Assembly (NCBI GenBank): GCA_023251695.1
Contig: JAHEYE010000025.1
Span: forward strand, 1-35,798
Source: Sphingobacteriaceae bacterium
GTDB taxonomy: Bacteria; Bacteroidota; Bacteroidia; B-17B0; Aurantibacillaceae
Reading direction: 5' to 3'
DNA length: 35,798 nt
Under the pieces are notes generated by a model. The model had not been told where the DNA came from. It searched no databases and worked only from the letters and a program-made list of their open reading frames with translations. The position numbers and the translations under genes are program-made. Below are positions 16,488 to 25,234 of the stretch, in pieces. Position 1 is the stretch's first letter, and every line of letters starts with the position of its first letter.

Positions 16488-18401
16488 TTACTTCTTCTTA
16501 CCTGAATTTAATTGCTGACGATCTTTTGTCATTTGTTCCAGTTTCTTCTGGAAGTTAGAAACCTTCGCCGGTTTCTTCATGTTCTCATCAATTTTCGCGC
16601 GGATTTTTTTATCATCAATCACCCATTTAAAAGCGTAGGTCTGTAAAAAGGTAATCATGTTCGCTAAAAAGTAATACCAGCTTAAACCTGCAGCGTAACT
16701 GTTCATTACTGCTAAGAAGATTACCGGCATAAAGTACATCATGAATTTCATACCCGGCATTTGCGTACTTTGCTGCGGCTGCAACATGGCGCTATTCATC
16801 CATGTGTAAATAATGGTTGACACGAACATTAAAGCGGCGAATAAACTCACGTGATCACCGTAAATACTGTCTACGATGGAAACTTTTCCGAAGGTCCAAA
16901 TGCTATCGTAGGTTGATAAATCATCTGCCCACAAAAAACCTTTTTGGCGTAATTCAATTGCTGCCGGAATAAATGCAAATAAGGCAATTAATATCGGAAA
17001 CTGTAATAATAAAGGAATACAGCCCGACAAAGGATTAACGCCTGCCTTACGGTATAAGGCCATTGTTTCCTGTTGTTTTTTCATTGGGTCGCCGTCTTTG
17101 TATTTTGCAGTTATAGCTTCTGTCTCCGGTTTTAATACACGCATACGTGCGCCCGACATATAAGTTTTGTATGCAATTGGTAATAAAACAATTTTTACAA
17201 TCATGGTGAGTATCAAAATAACAACACCCATATTCATATTGCCTAACCAATCGAATAACGGAATCACCATCCACTTATTTATGTAAGAGAAAATACTCCA
17301 CCCGGTTGGAATAATCTGTTCTAATTCATCGCCATAACCTGAAAGTGTTTTATAATCGTTCGGACCGAAATAAAATTTCATGCCGAATTTTTCGCTTGGC
17401 ATGTGGCTATACGGAATACCTAAATCTGAACTCAGTGCTTTTACAGTAGTTGCTGAAGTAGGCCGGCCTGACATTTTCACGAAACTGCCATCTTTCAAAA
17501 ATTCAGTTTGTGCTATTAAAGTGGAATTGAAGAATTGTTGTTTGAATGATACCCATTTAATTGGGGCGTCATTCAAAGGTTTTTCTTCTTCAGCTGTTCG
17601 CGGATTAATGTAATCGGGTTTATCAATCGTGAATTTATAATATGCGGTTGCTGCTTCTTTTTCCTTTTCAATGTATTTCTCCTGTGAAGGAAGGTTCATT
17701 CTCCAGTTCAGTGTCATCTGATCAACGTTTGAAGAAATGATTTTTTCCATGCCCACAAAACGGATATCGCATCCTAACATGTAATCTTTATCTTTCAAAC
17801 TATACACATATTCGATATAAGAACCGGGCTTGCTTGTTTCTAATTTAAACGTAATGGATTTATTTCCGGAAGAAACAATTGAGGATTTATCAGAGGTCTT
17901 AAAATAAAAGCTATCGGTAGATAAAATGCGTGAACGCTCGTACGCATCTAGTTTAAGAGAAAAATTTGTGGAATCTTTATCAAATAAAATTAAAGGTGTG
18001 GTTTGTCCGGAACGGGTGTATTTTTTTAATTCAACCTTTATTATCTGTGCGCCTTTGCTACTAATGTAGGCTTTCAGAACATCATTTTCTATGGTGATGA
18101 TTTCTTCTGTGCCTTTTGCTGAAACTGAAAAATCGCGGTAAGCATCATTTTGCAAAGCAGCTTTTGCAGAATCACTTAAAACAACTGCGGTTTTTATGGT
18201 ATCTCCGGCCGTTGTAGCTGTATTAGTATTAGCTACAATTTTTTTAGCTTCTTCTTCAGCTAATTTTTTTTGTACCGCAACAATTGAATCCTGTTTTTGT
18301 TTAGCACGCGCCTGTTGTTCTTTGCTTGGTCCGCTGAAAAATAACCAAATACCAAGTATTGCTGCTATTATTCCTAAACCTATTAATGAGTTCTTGTCCA
18401 C
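16488..18401 (-). CDS. yidC: membrane protein insertase YidC
   Basis: A 637-residue YidC/Oxa1/Alb3 protein that inserts and folds inner-membrane proteins alone or with SecYEG. Layout: N-terminal transmembrane helix (about 5-24, LIGLGIIAAILGIWLFFSG), a large periplasmic domain (about 60-370), then the conserved five-helix core, including MGVVILILTMIVKIVLLPIAYK, NPLSGCIPLLLQFPILIALF and the last helices near AGLSWYYFLANMITFLQ. A basic C-terminal tail ends in GKKK. The length is usual for the phylum. The start is GTG at 18401, a few bases below a consensus -7 box. It stands alone as a single transcript and is convergent with the amidase. Confidence 0.97.
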   Translation of the reverse strand: MDKNSLIGLGIIAAILGIWLFFSGPSKEQQARAKQKQDSIVAVQKKLAEEEAKKIVANTNTATTAGDTIKTAVVLSDSAKAALQNDAYRDFSVSAKGTEEIITIENDVLKAYISSKGAQIIKVELKKYTRSGQTTPLILFDKDSTNFSLKLDAYERSRILSTDSFYFKTSDKSSIVSSGNKSITFKLETSKPGSYIEYVYSLKDKDYMLGCDIRFVGMEKIISSNVDQMTLNWRMNLPSQEKYIEKEKEAATAYYKFTIDKPDYINPRTAEEEKPLNDAPIKWVSFKQQFFNSTLIAQTEFLKDGSFVKMSGRPTSATTVKALSSDLGIPYSHMPSEKFGMKFYFGPNDYKTLSGYGDELEQIIPTGWSIFSYINKWMVIPLFDWLGNMNMGVVILILTMIVKIVLLPIAYKTYMSGARMRVLKPETEAITAKYKDGDPMKKQQETMALYRKAGVNPLSGCIPLLLQFPILIALFAFIPAAIELRQKGFLWADDLSTYDSIWTFGKVSIVDSIYGDHVSLFAALMFVSTIIYTWMNSAMLQPQQSTQMPGMKFMMYFMPVIFLAVMNSYAAGLSWYYFLANMITFLQTYAFKWVIDDKKIRAKIDENMKKPAKVSNFQKKLEQMTKDRQQLNSGKKK

Positions 18402-18420
18402 TTCTTAGAAATTTGAAGGG

Positions 18421-18428
18421 CAAATTTA
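18421..18428 (-). promoter_or_regulatory. TAnnTTTG -7 promoter element for yidC
   Basis: Read on the minus strand, TAAATTTG fully matches the consensus. Transcription would start near 18414, leaving a leader of about 13 nt before the GTG at 18401. A TTG is present only 12 bp further up, closer than the usual -33 position. Confidence 0.45.
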
Positions 18429-18500
18429 GCATTTTTAGGTCAATAAAAAGGCCTTTGTAAGTTATTGTTTGTTAAGTAGTTCTATAGTTCGCGCAAAAGC

Positions 18501-19007
18501 TTAATCCACAAGTGGCTTTACTTTTTTAGAGTACTTTCTTTTAAGGTCTAAATAGCCGATTTGCTCATCAGTGGCAGGGTTATCTATCTGACTAACCTTC
18601 GCATCCCCGCTCAGGTTCTTTACAGATATATTTTCCTCCATTGCAGCTATAAATTCATACTTATAATAGCCTTTTGTATTAGGATATTTTGAAACCCCTG
18701 TATTTACGCTTACAGATTTAGTAGCATAGCCTTTTTTATGGATTTTAATGATATAATCACGGTTCTGAGGCAAGCTAAAATTAAACGACATCTCATCATC
18801 TACGAATTTGGTATCGACTATTGTATTCAAATAGACAAGCTCCACCTTATATAAGCCACTTCCTTTGGATTTTTTGGAAATTTTACCTGTCACTTCCATA
18901 ACGGGATCACTTCCGTTTTCATTTGCGGGAGGGTTACCTGCATTTAATGCAAGGCTTATAATTGCAAAAAGCAATGTTGCGATGTTAATTTTTACGTTGT
19001 TTTTCAT
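18501..19007 (-). CDS. exported protein of unknown function with a carboxypeptidase-regulatory-like fold
   Basis: A 168-residue protein with a signal peptide (about 1-22, ending LALNA). The middle (VMEVTGKISKKSKGSGLYKVELVY, in part, followed by FNFSLPQNRDYIIKIHKKGYATKSVSV) has the pattern of the transthyretin-like carboxypeptidase regulatory or CNA-B-type beta-sandwich: a V-x-G-K-I strand, a short insertion, then a YxxKIxKxGY strand. The C-terminal third is hydrophilic and ends with a basic segment, KRKYSKKVKPLVD. No family can be assigned firmly. It is followed downstream by yidC on the same strand at about 100 bp, and no shared transcript is apparent. ATG start. Confidence 0.72.
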   Translation of the reverse strand: MKNNVKINIATLLFAIISLALNAGNPPANENGSDPVMEVTGKISKKSKGSGLYKVELVYLNTIVDTKFVDDEMSFNFSLPQNRDYIIKIHKKGYATKSVSVNTGVSKYPNTKGYYKYEFIAAMEENISVKNLSGDAKVSQIDNPATDEQIGYLDLKRKYSKKVKPLVD

Positions 19008-19194
19008 GGCTTATGTTTTTAATTACACTACAAACTACGCCCATTTAAAAGCGCAAATCAACCTTAAAACAGGCTTTGAGTTACCTGTGTAAGATTTTAG
19101 GTCATTTTGTAAGTGTTTAGATTTTAGAAAAGCCGCAAAAAGTGAAATACCCAAAATCTATTGGAATTGGATCCATACCCTTATCCGATTGAAT

Positions 19195-19839
19195 TTAAAT
19201 CAGGCGGTCTTTTAAGGCCTTGGAAACAGCCTCGGTCATAGAATGAACATGAAGCTTTTCATAGATGTTTTTTATATGAAAACGTACCGTATCAATACTG
19301 ATACAACATTTTTCTGCTATCATTTTATAACTGAATCCATTGGTTAGAGAAGTAAGAATTTCTTTTTCGCGGACGCTTAATTCAACCTCATTGTTCACGG
19401 GTATGTGCTGTTGACGAAAGAGATGAAGAACTTTGCTGGCAATTGAGGGGGTCATGGGTGCTCCCCCACAGGCCGCTTGCTTAATTGCATCAATTAAATC
19501 TGAAGGAGCGCTTTTTTTAAGCATATATCCAACCGCTCCCGCACAAATAGAACGGAAAACTTTATCATCATCATCAAAAACAGTTTGCATTATTACCTTT
19601 ACATCAGGAAAATTATCCTTAACAATTTTCACTGCCTCAATTCCTGATAAACCAGGCATTCCAATATCCATTAAAATTACATCAGGGATTAGTTTTCCGG
19701 TTTCTTCTTTTATATTCAAAGCATTTGGATATGCCTTGCATAGTTCAAACTCAGGTAAGGTCTCAACCAATTTCGAAAGGCTTTCCCTTAAAGCTTTATT
19801 GTCTTCATAAATCGATACTCTGATCACATTTTTTTTCAT
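19195..19839 (-). CDS. NarL/FixJ-type response regulator
   Basis: A 214-residue regulator with an N-terminal receiver domain and a C-terminal LuxR-type helix-turn-helix. The phosphoacceptor is D58 in VILMDIGMPG, the acidic pocket is E12/D13 in IYEDN, and K108 lies in YMLKKS. The HTH (about 150-205) has the typical LSVREKEILTSLTNGFSYK, then IAEKCCISIDTVRFHIKNIYEKL. The gene follows the propeller kinase with a 5-bp gap, so the two are one operon and very likely a cognate pair. Targets are unknown. ATG start. Confidence 0.95.
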   Translation of the reverse strand: MKKNVIRVSIYEDNKALRESLSKLVETLPEFELCKAYPNALNIKEETGKLIPDVILMDIGMPGLSGIEAVKIVKDNFPDVKVIMQTVFDDDDKVFRSICAGAVGYMLKKSAPSDLIDAIKQAACGGAPMTPSIASKVLHLFRQQHIPVNNEVELSVREKEILTSLTNGFSYKMIAEKCCISIDTVRFHIKNIYEKLHVHSMTEAVSKALKDRLI

Positions 19840-19844
19840 GAGAT

Positions 19845-22800
19845 TTATATTTGAAAATCGAGAATCAATTGAGTTCCCTTAAAACGCTCAGTAAATATTT
19901 GCAGTGTGCCATTTAGTTCTTCTGCTCTGTGTTTCATGTTAATTATACCATTTCCGCCTAGGGTATTACTTTCTTCTTTAAAGCCAACGCCATCGTCATG
20001 AATCCTGATATTTATATGTTTATCAACTTTTATTGCTTTTATTGAACAGTTAACCGCTTCAGAATATTTAGCAACATTGTTTATTGCTTCTTTTAAAATA
20101 AGGTAAATATTCTTTCTTTGGGTCATAGATAATTTCAATTCGTTTATGCTTTCCGGAATATCGAATTCAAGTTTAATGTTTTTAGCTTCCAATGTTTGAG
20201 TGGCGATAATTTGTAGTCTTTCTATAATGTTTAAGAATTTTTCGTTATCCGAATTAACGGCCCAAACTATATCGCTCATACTATCAACAGATGACCTTGC
20301 GCTTTCGCCGAGCCCGTCCATAATAGGAATGGCCTCCGGGGCTTTTTCCTCAATCATTCGTTTTGCAACTTCGCTGTAAATCGAAATACTACTTAGCGTT
20401 GAACCAATCTGATCATGCAAATCCCTTGAAATTTTATTCCGAACCTCATGCATTGCTAAAATGTTTCTTAAACGAATGTAATATATAAGATAGGAACATG
20501 CCAATAAAAACACTAGGCATGAAATATAAAACCAGGATGTTCTCCAGAACGGAGCAGCGATAATAATTTGAACAGAAGTACCCACGTCATTCCATACACC
20601 ATCATTATTACTTGCTTTTACCGTAAATGTATAAGTACCCGGGTTTAAATTTGTATAAGAAGCTATCCTGTTTTGGGCATTTTTATAAATCCATTCTTTT
20701 TCAAATCCTTCTAATTTATAGGCGTATTTGTTTTTACCTGCATTAATAAAACTTATTGCAGTAAATTCAAATGAAAAGGAGTTTTGATTATGGGTAAGGT
20801 GAAGGGCTTTTGTAGTTGAAATACATGAGTTTAAAATTCCTGAAGAATCTCCGGGGACAATTTTTTTATTGGATAAAAGAAAATCAGAAATAATTACAGG
20901 CGGTTTAAACGGATTGTTTCTCAAGCTATCGGGATTAAATGATAATATTCCCTTTTTACAGGTAAATAAAAATCTGCCATTCACACTTTTGCATGCGCAT
21001 CCTTCTTGAAACTCAGTTGTAGGTAAACCATCAATACGATCGAAAATACGGCATTGAATTAATTTATTTTCTTCAAATGTTAACCTGCAAATACCATAGT
21101 TGCAGCCCACCCAAAAATTTCCCGTTTCATCTTCCATTATAGTGTTCCATGTATTCCCCGGCAAACCGTCCCGAATAGTATAACAAATAGGTGCCTTGTT
21201 TCCGCCCTTAATCTTAATAATTCCTTCGCCTGCGGTGGTTATCCAGATATTTTCTTTTTTATCTTCGATAATTTGGTAAATGTGATTTTTAAATACATCG
21301 CTTTTAAAATCTTCAGAGAGCTCCATTAACTTACCGCTAGTCTGGTTAAGCTTACTTAAACCCTCATTGGTTCCTGTCCATATTTCACCGTTTTTCCGTT
21401 GCATTATGCATGTTATCCCTGCTTCTGTGTTTTCACCTTTATAAATGGTAAATTTTTTATATGTTAGGTCGTAACTTATCAAATTATTTTTATCGGTTCC
21501 AATCCAAATAATTTTATTTTTCTTTTTATCGGCAATAAAACTGGTGATTTTATTTTGTGGTAGTATCTTATTGATCGAAACAATCTTTTCATAAATTACA
21601 GTCTCATTAGAATTATTTTCAGGTAATTCTAATTTAAAAAGATCATTATTATTTGAAAATAAAATCGTTTCACCATCTCCGGGCGCAAGACATTGAATTT
21701 GTTCTCCGGGTTTAACATTAATTATTTTCTTTAAAACACCATTTTTTAAATTAAAAGTATAAATACCTTGATGTCTCGAGGCAATAACCAAAACTGTACT
21801 TCTACTAACTGTAACACCGATAATATTCTCAAAAACTTTTTCATCAGAGATTAGCGGTAAACTCATTAAATTAAATTTAAGGGTTTTGGGGTTGAAAGCA
21901 TTTAATCCGCCATCTTTTGTAGCTGCCCAAAACATGCCACTTCTTCCTTGTGAGACCGTATTTATTTTATTACTATTTAATGAATTTGAAACATCTCTAT
22001 CTTGTGAATAAGTAAAAAACTTATCGAGCTTTGGATAATACACGCAGAGACCGTTTTCCGCTGTTCCCGTCCATATTTTACCAAATTTATCCTCGTACAC
22101 GCTTGTAAGATTATCAGAAATTAAAGAATATTTATCTTTTTCTTTATGATGAAAAACTCTTAAACTATCAGTTTCCGGATCAAGCTTGTTCAACCCGCAC
22201 GAAGTAGCCATCCAAACATTTAACGCTTTATCTATAAACAAATCATTGACACTGTTTGAGCTAAGTCTATTAACATACGTTTTAAATGTTTTAAGATCTT
22301 TTGAAACCAAATTTAATCCCCCATTCAATGTTCCTATCCAAATCCTTCCCTTTTTGTCGCCTTTAATGCAGGTAATTGCGTTACTACCAATTGAATTAGG
22401 TTTATCGCTATGCTTAAATCCCGAAAACTCCTTTTTATTCTGATCATAAATATTTAGACCATTGGTGGTACCTATCCAAACAAGTTTATTAATGCTATCA
22501 ACAAATAGACAGGTAATATTATTGCAACTTAAACCTGAATTATTTTTATTATGCTGAAACAAATCGAATTTATGAGTATAAGGATTGTATCTATTGAGAC
22601 CTTTATTTTGAGTTCCTATCCAAATTATTCCACTTTTTTCAACTGCAAGACATGTTACATTATCACTAACTAATGAATTAACGTTTTTTGAATCATGCTT
22701 AAATGGAATAAAGCTGTATCCGTCAAACTTATTTAATCCTTCCTCCGTTCCATACCACATAAAACCCAAACTATCCTGAATTATTGAGGTAACGTTATGA

Positions 22801-22910
22801 TGCGACAAACCATTATCGGTGGTATAATGCCTGAAAAATAAGGTGTCGTTTTGAGAAAGGGAACACTTACTTATTATAAAAAATAACATTAAATGATAAG
22901 CACATTTCAT
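19845..22910 (-). CDS. two-component sensor histidine kinase with periplasmic propeller (Reg_prop/Y_Y_Y)
   Basis: About 1021 residues from the ATG at 22910; the frame stays open to a TTG at 22946. A signal peptide (MKCAYHLMLFFIISKCSLSQ) is followed by two-component propeller repeats. I count about 14 blades with motifs such as WIGTTNGLN, WIGTLNGGLN and WTGTAENGL, fitting two seven-bladed propellers. A Y_Y_Y-type Ig-like domain (YAYKLEGFEKEW ... YTNLNPGTYTFTVKA) precedes one transmembrane helix (about 793-812). The cytosolic part is HisKA_3 (H832 in RDLHDQIGSTL) and a HATPase domain (N-box EAINNVAKYS, G-boxes DDGVGF and GGNGIINMKHRAEEL). There is no fused receiver, so it is not a hybrid HTCS. 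The LuxR-type regulator gene follows directly. The ligand is unknown; propeller sensors of this type often bind sugars or envelope signals. Confidence 0.95.
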   Translation of the reverse strand: MKCAYHLMLFFIISKCSLSQNDTLFFRHYTTDNGLSHHNVTSIIQDSLGFMWYGTEEGLNKFDGYSFIPFKHDSKNVNSLVSDNVTCLAVEKSGIIWIGTQNKGLNRYNPYTHKFDLFQHNKNNSGLSCNNITCLFVDSINKLVWIGTTNGLNIYDQNKKEFSGFKHSDKPNSIGSNAITCIKGDKKGRIWIGTLNGGLNLVSKDLKTFKTYVNRLSSNSVNDLFIDKALNVWMATSCGLNKLDPETDSLRVFHHKEKDKYSLISDNLTSVYEDKFGKIWTGTAENGLCVYYPKLDKFFTYSQDRDVSNSLNSNKINTVSQGRSGMFWAATKDGGLNAFNPKTLKFNLMSLPLISDEKVFENIIGVTVSRSTVLVIASRHQGIYTFNLKNGVLKKIINVKPGEQIQCLAPGDGETILFSNNNDLFKLELPENNSNETVIYEKIVSINKILPQNKITSFIADKKKNKIIWIGTDKNNLISYDLTYKKFTIYKGENTEAGITCIMQRKNGEIWTGTNEGLSKLNQTSGKLMELSEDFKSDVFKNHIYQIIEDKKENIWITTAGEGIIKIKGGNKAPICYTIRDGLPGNTWNTIMEDETGNFWVGCNYGICRLTFEENKLIQCRIFDRIDGLPTTEFQEGCACKSVNGRFLFTCKKGILSFNPDSLRNNPFKPPVIISDFLLSNKKIVPGDSSGILNSCISTTKALHLTHNQNSFSFEFTAISFINAGKNKYAYKLEGFEKEWIYKNAQNRIASYTNLNPGTYTFTVKASNNDGVWNDVGTSVQIIIAAPFWRTSWFYISCLVFLLACSYLIYYIRLRNILAMHEVRNKISRDLHDQIGSTLSSISIYSEVAKRMIEEKAPEAIPIMDGLGESARSSVDSMSDIVWAVNSDNEKFLNIIERLQIIATQTLEAKNIKLEFDIPESINELKLSMTQRKNIYLILKEAINNVAKYSEAVNCSIKAIKVDKHINIRIHDDGVGFKEESNTLGGNGIINMKHRAEELNGTLQIFTERFKGTQLILDFQI

Positions 22911-23154
22911 TATTTTGCAGATTAGAATTTTGGGTTTATAAAGCAATATAACAAAGTTTCAGGAACAATCCTTAATAAAAGACTAATACCTGCATAATTA
23001 TGTAGTTTAGCCGATAGTGCTGTTTTTAGCAAGAAACCGGGGTTTATAGTGTATTGTATAGTAAATCCGACACTGCCCCAAAATCACTTAAAGCAATTAC
23101 AAAAGATAAAAACATGTTAATCTTCCATCTCCACAACTATATCCCAAAAAGTTT

Positions 23155-23172
23155 ACTACATCATTGTGTAGT
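23155..23172. promoter_or_regulatory. ACTACA-N6-TGTAGT palindrome, candidate operator
   Basis: Two perfect 6-bp arms, ACTACA (23155-23160) and TGTAGT (23167-23172), are 6 bp apart. The palindrome abuts the likely -33 element of the promoter for the gene at 23274. The spacing is typical for a dimeric LuxR/NarL-type regulator. The link to the neighbouring regulator is inference. Confidence 0.5.
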
Positions 23173-23202
23173 TGACGGGCCTTTATTAATGCTGTAGGTT
23201 TG
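23172..23202 (+). promoter_or_regulatory. promoter for the thioredoxin-fold gene at 23274
   Basis: TTG at 23172-23174 and TAGGTTTG at 23195-23202 are 20 bp apart, a full match to the Bacteroidota -33/-7 layout. The transcript would start near 23208, giving a leader of about 65 nt. The in-frame GTG at 23205 lies upstream of that start and is therefore unlikely to be used. Confidence 0.6.
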
Positions 23203-23273
23203 TAGTGTACAAAAAAACAATAAAAAATGAAACTCGGAATTCAAATCATATTTATAAACTAAATATTAAAACC

Positions 23274-23801
23274 ATGAAAACTTTAACCTCAACTTTAGGA
23301 ATCGCTTTATCATTCTTTTTATTTTCTTTTAAATCAGTAAAGAATGATTTTATTAAATTACCAAATGTTAATCTGACCACACTTGAAGGAAAGGCCGTTA
23401 ACATTGGAGATCTAAAATCTGCTAAACCAACCATTATTTGTTTTTGGTCAATTACAGATGATGCCTCCATTCAAAGAATTAATGCAATTCAGGAAAATTA
23501 TGGAGCCAATAAAAATGAAGTTAGGATAATTGCAATCTCAACCGATAACAATACTTTTATAGTAAAACCTAAAGTTTTATTTTCGGGCTGGGAGTTTGAG
23601 GTTTACATGGATTCGAATCAGGATTTTAAAAGGGCAATGGGTGTTGGAAATTTTCAAAATACTATTGTAATTGATGCCAATGGAAATACAGTTTACAACA
23701 ATACCAATGTCAAATCAGAAAACGAAACAGCACTTTTTGCAGTAGTAGATAACTCAATTGCATCAGCACATAATACGTCGCTATTAGCAAAGGCCGAATA
23801 A
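23274..23801 (+). CDS. exported thioredoxin-fold (redoxin-like) protein lacking catalytic cysteines
   Basis: 175 residues from the ATG at 23274. A signal peptide spans about 1-20 (MKTLTSTLGIALSFFLFSF), then a TlpA/AhpC-like fold: LPNVNLTTLEGKAVNIGDL, the KPTIICFWSI strand, RIIAIST and the NTIVIDANGNTVYN strand. Where family members have W-C-x-x-C, this protein has FWSITDDAS; the only cysteine is C56, two residues before the W. The cis-Pro before the fourth strand is also replaced (NFQNTIVID). The fold is recognisable but thiol redox chemistry by the usual route is not possible. It could be a binding or chaperone-like derivative. It is divergent from the sensor kinase and may belong to its regulon. 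The frame runs further upstream to a GTG at 23205, which is less likely. Confidence 0.82.
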   Translation: MKTLTSTLGIALSFFLFSFKSVKNDFIKLPNVNLTTLEGKAVNIGDLKSAKPTIICFWSITDDASIQRINAIQENYGANKNEVRIIAISTDNNTFIVKPKVLFSGWEFEVYMDSNQDFKRAMGVGNFQNTIVIDANGNTVYNNTNVKSENETALFAVVDNSIASAHNTSLLAKAE

Positions 23802-23804
23802 GCA

Positions 23805-23826
23805 TGGTTTGTTTAACATCAAACCA
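23805..23826. terminator. weak hairpin between convergent genes
   Basis: TGGTTTG (23805-23811) and CAAACCA (23820-23826) can pair across an 8-nt loop. It sits between the stop of the thioredoxin-fold gene and the stop of the symporter. There is no clear T-run on either side, so any terminator role is uncertain. Confidence 0.35.
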
Positions 23827-23844
23827 ATATATAGCAAAAATATA

Positions 23845-25179
23845 CTAAAACTTCTCTCCCTCGAGCCTTGCCACAACAGCAGATGCGACAGCATTACCAA
23901 CAACATTAGTTGCACTGCGGCCCATGTCGAGAATTTGATCCACTGCTAAGAGTAATAATAATCCTTCTCCGGGAATATTAAACATACCCAGCATGCCGGC
24001 AATAACAACTAAAGAAGCGCGCGGTACACCGGCCATGCCTTTACTGGTAACTAATAAAATTAACATCATTTTTATCTGATCGGCCATGCCTATATCCATA
24101 CCATACGACTGCGCAATAAATACTGTTGCGAAAGTCATGTACATAATAGAGCCATCCAGATTAAAAGAGTAACCCAAAGGCAAAACAAAACTTACTATGC
24201 GGTTACTGATGCCGTGTTTTTCTAAAGCTTCAATGGTCTTCGGCATTGCGCTTTCTGAACTTGCAGTACTGAAAGCCAATAGAATTGGTTCTTTTATATC
24301 TGCTAACAATCTGTAGAATTTTATTTTGAAAACAAGTGCGATAATCCACAACACAACGAAAACAAAAAATAACAGGCCTCCAAAGAAACACAAGATCAAA
24401 TAAGCATAGCCGCTTAAAACATCGAGTCCTTGCATAATGACAACAGCCGTAATCGCTCCAAAAATTCCTACAGGCGCAAAGTTCATCACGTAATTAGTAA
24501 TCTTAAACATAATATGCGCCAGACTATCACAAGCTTTTACCATGGTCTCGCCTTGTTTGCCTAATGAAGCTGCTGCAACGCCAAAGAATAATGCAAACAC
24601 TACAATTGGTAAAACATCATTACTCGCCATAGCACTTACAATACTATCCGGTATAACATGCGAGATAAAATTCTTCGCATCCTGCACGTTCGATTTTACG
24701 CCGGTTTCCGCCCTTGCGTCAGGTAAATCCAAATGCATGACTTTTCCTGGCTCAAATACATTTACAATCACTAATCCCAGCATTAAAGCAATTAATGTTG
24801 CAGAAGTAAAATAAATTAATGTTTTTAAACCAATTCGTCCAACCGATTTGAAATCCCCTACTTTTGCAACACCCAAAACCAGAACCGCAAAAACTAAAGG
24901 TGCAATTATCATTTTTATCATCCGTAAAAAAATGTCACTCAAAATTGAAAACCGTGAGGCAATTTTTTTCTTTTCTTCTTTAAATTGCTTTTCGCTGAAT
25001 TTAGTCAGGGCCGCTTCAGTTTTTTTGATGACTTCAGGATTGCCGCTTTTCACGAGAATGATTTTGGCATAATCGGTTTTTTGGGTGGTAATGGATTTAT
25101 TAATAACGTATCCTGCTATCAGACCAATTAACATGGCAATAACAATACTGGTTATAAGGCGGTTTTTCTTCGAAAACAT
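23845..25179 (-). CDS. dicarboxylate/amino acid:cation symporter (DAACS family)
   Basis: A 444-residue GltP/DctA/GltT-type transporter for dicarboxylates or acidic amino acids driven by Na+ or H+. Family signatures are clear: the serine-rich hairpin STASSESAMP, the NLDGSIMY motif in TM7 (NMDG in most members), GMAGVPRAS in the second hairpin region, and the C-terminal DMGRSATNVVGNAVAS, which carries conserved substrate-site Asp, Arg and Asn. An inserted hydrophilic loop (about 30-80, Lys/Glu-rich) lies between TM1 and TM2, longer than in classical GltP. The substrate cannot be fixed by sequence. A consensus -7 box lies upstream of the ATG. Confidence 0.94.
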   Translation of the reverse strand: MFSKKNRLITSIVIAMLIGLIAGYVINKSITTQKTDYAKIILVKSGNPEVIKKTEAALTKFSEKQFKEEKKKIASRFSILSDIFLRMIKMIIAPLVFAVLVLGVAKVGDFKSVGRIGLKTLIYFTSATLIALMLGLVIVNVFEPGKVMHLDLPDARAETGVKSNVQDAKNFISHVIPDSIVSAMASNDVLPIVVFALFFGVAAASLGKQGETMVKACDSLAHIMFKITNYVMNFAPVGIFGAITAVVIMQGLDVLSGYAYLILCFFGGLLFFVFVVLWIIALVFKIKFYRLLADIKEPILLAFSTASSESAMPKTIEALEKHGISNRIVSFVLPLGYSFNLDGSIMYMTFATVFIAQSYGMDIGMADQIKMMLILLVTSKGMAGVPRASLVVIAGMLGMFNIPGEGLLLLLAVDQILDMGRSATNVVGNAVASAVVARLEGEKF

Positions 25180-25197
25180 GAAACTTTATTTATTAAT

Positions 25198-25205
25198 CAA
25201 ACTTA
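25198..25205 (-). promoter_or_regulatory. TAnnTTTG -7 promoter element for the symporter
   Basis: TAAGTTTG on the minus strand fully matches the consensus. Transcription would start near 25191, about 12 nt before the ATG at 25179. No clear -33 element is visible. Confidence 0.45.
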
Positions 25206-25234
25206 ATAATTATATTTAGATAATGTAAATTATA

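Larger units (their letters stand above)
22911..23273. promoter_or_regulatory. divergent control region between the sensor kinase and the thioredoxin-fold gene
   Basis: 363 bp without a supported gene. It holds four copies of the hexamer TGTAGT, at 23001, 23155 (reverse strand), 23167 and 23201, and the promoter and palindrome listed separately. A box with one mismatch to TAnnTTTG (AAACTTTG on the minus strand, 22952-22959) may serve the kinase gene. The rest is AT-rich without clear structure. Confidence 0.6.

Noticed and set aside
19845..22910. Hybrid two-component system (HTCS)
   Set aside because: The protein ends after the HATPase domain; the receiver and the HTH are in the separate next gene.
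22911..23273. A small gene in the region upstream of the kinase
   Set aside because: No open frame of useful length with a start on either strand; the GTG at 23205 only extends the following gene past its likely transcript start.
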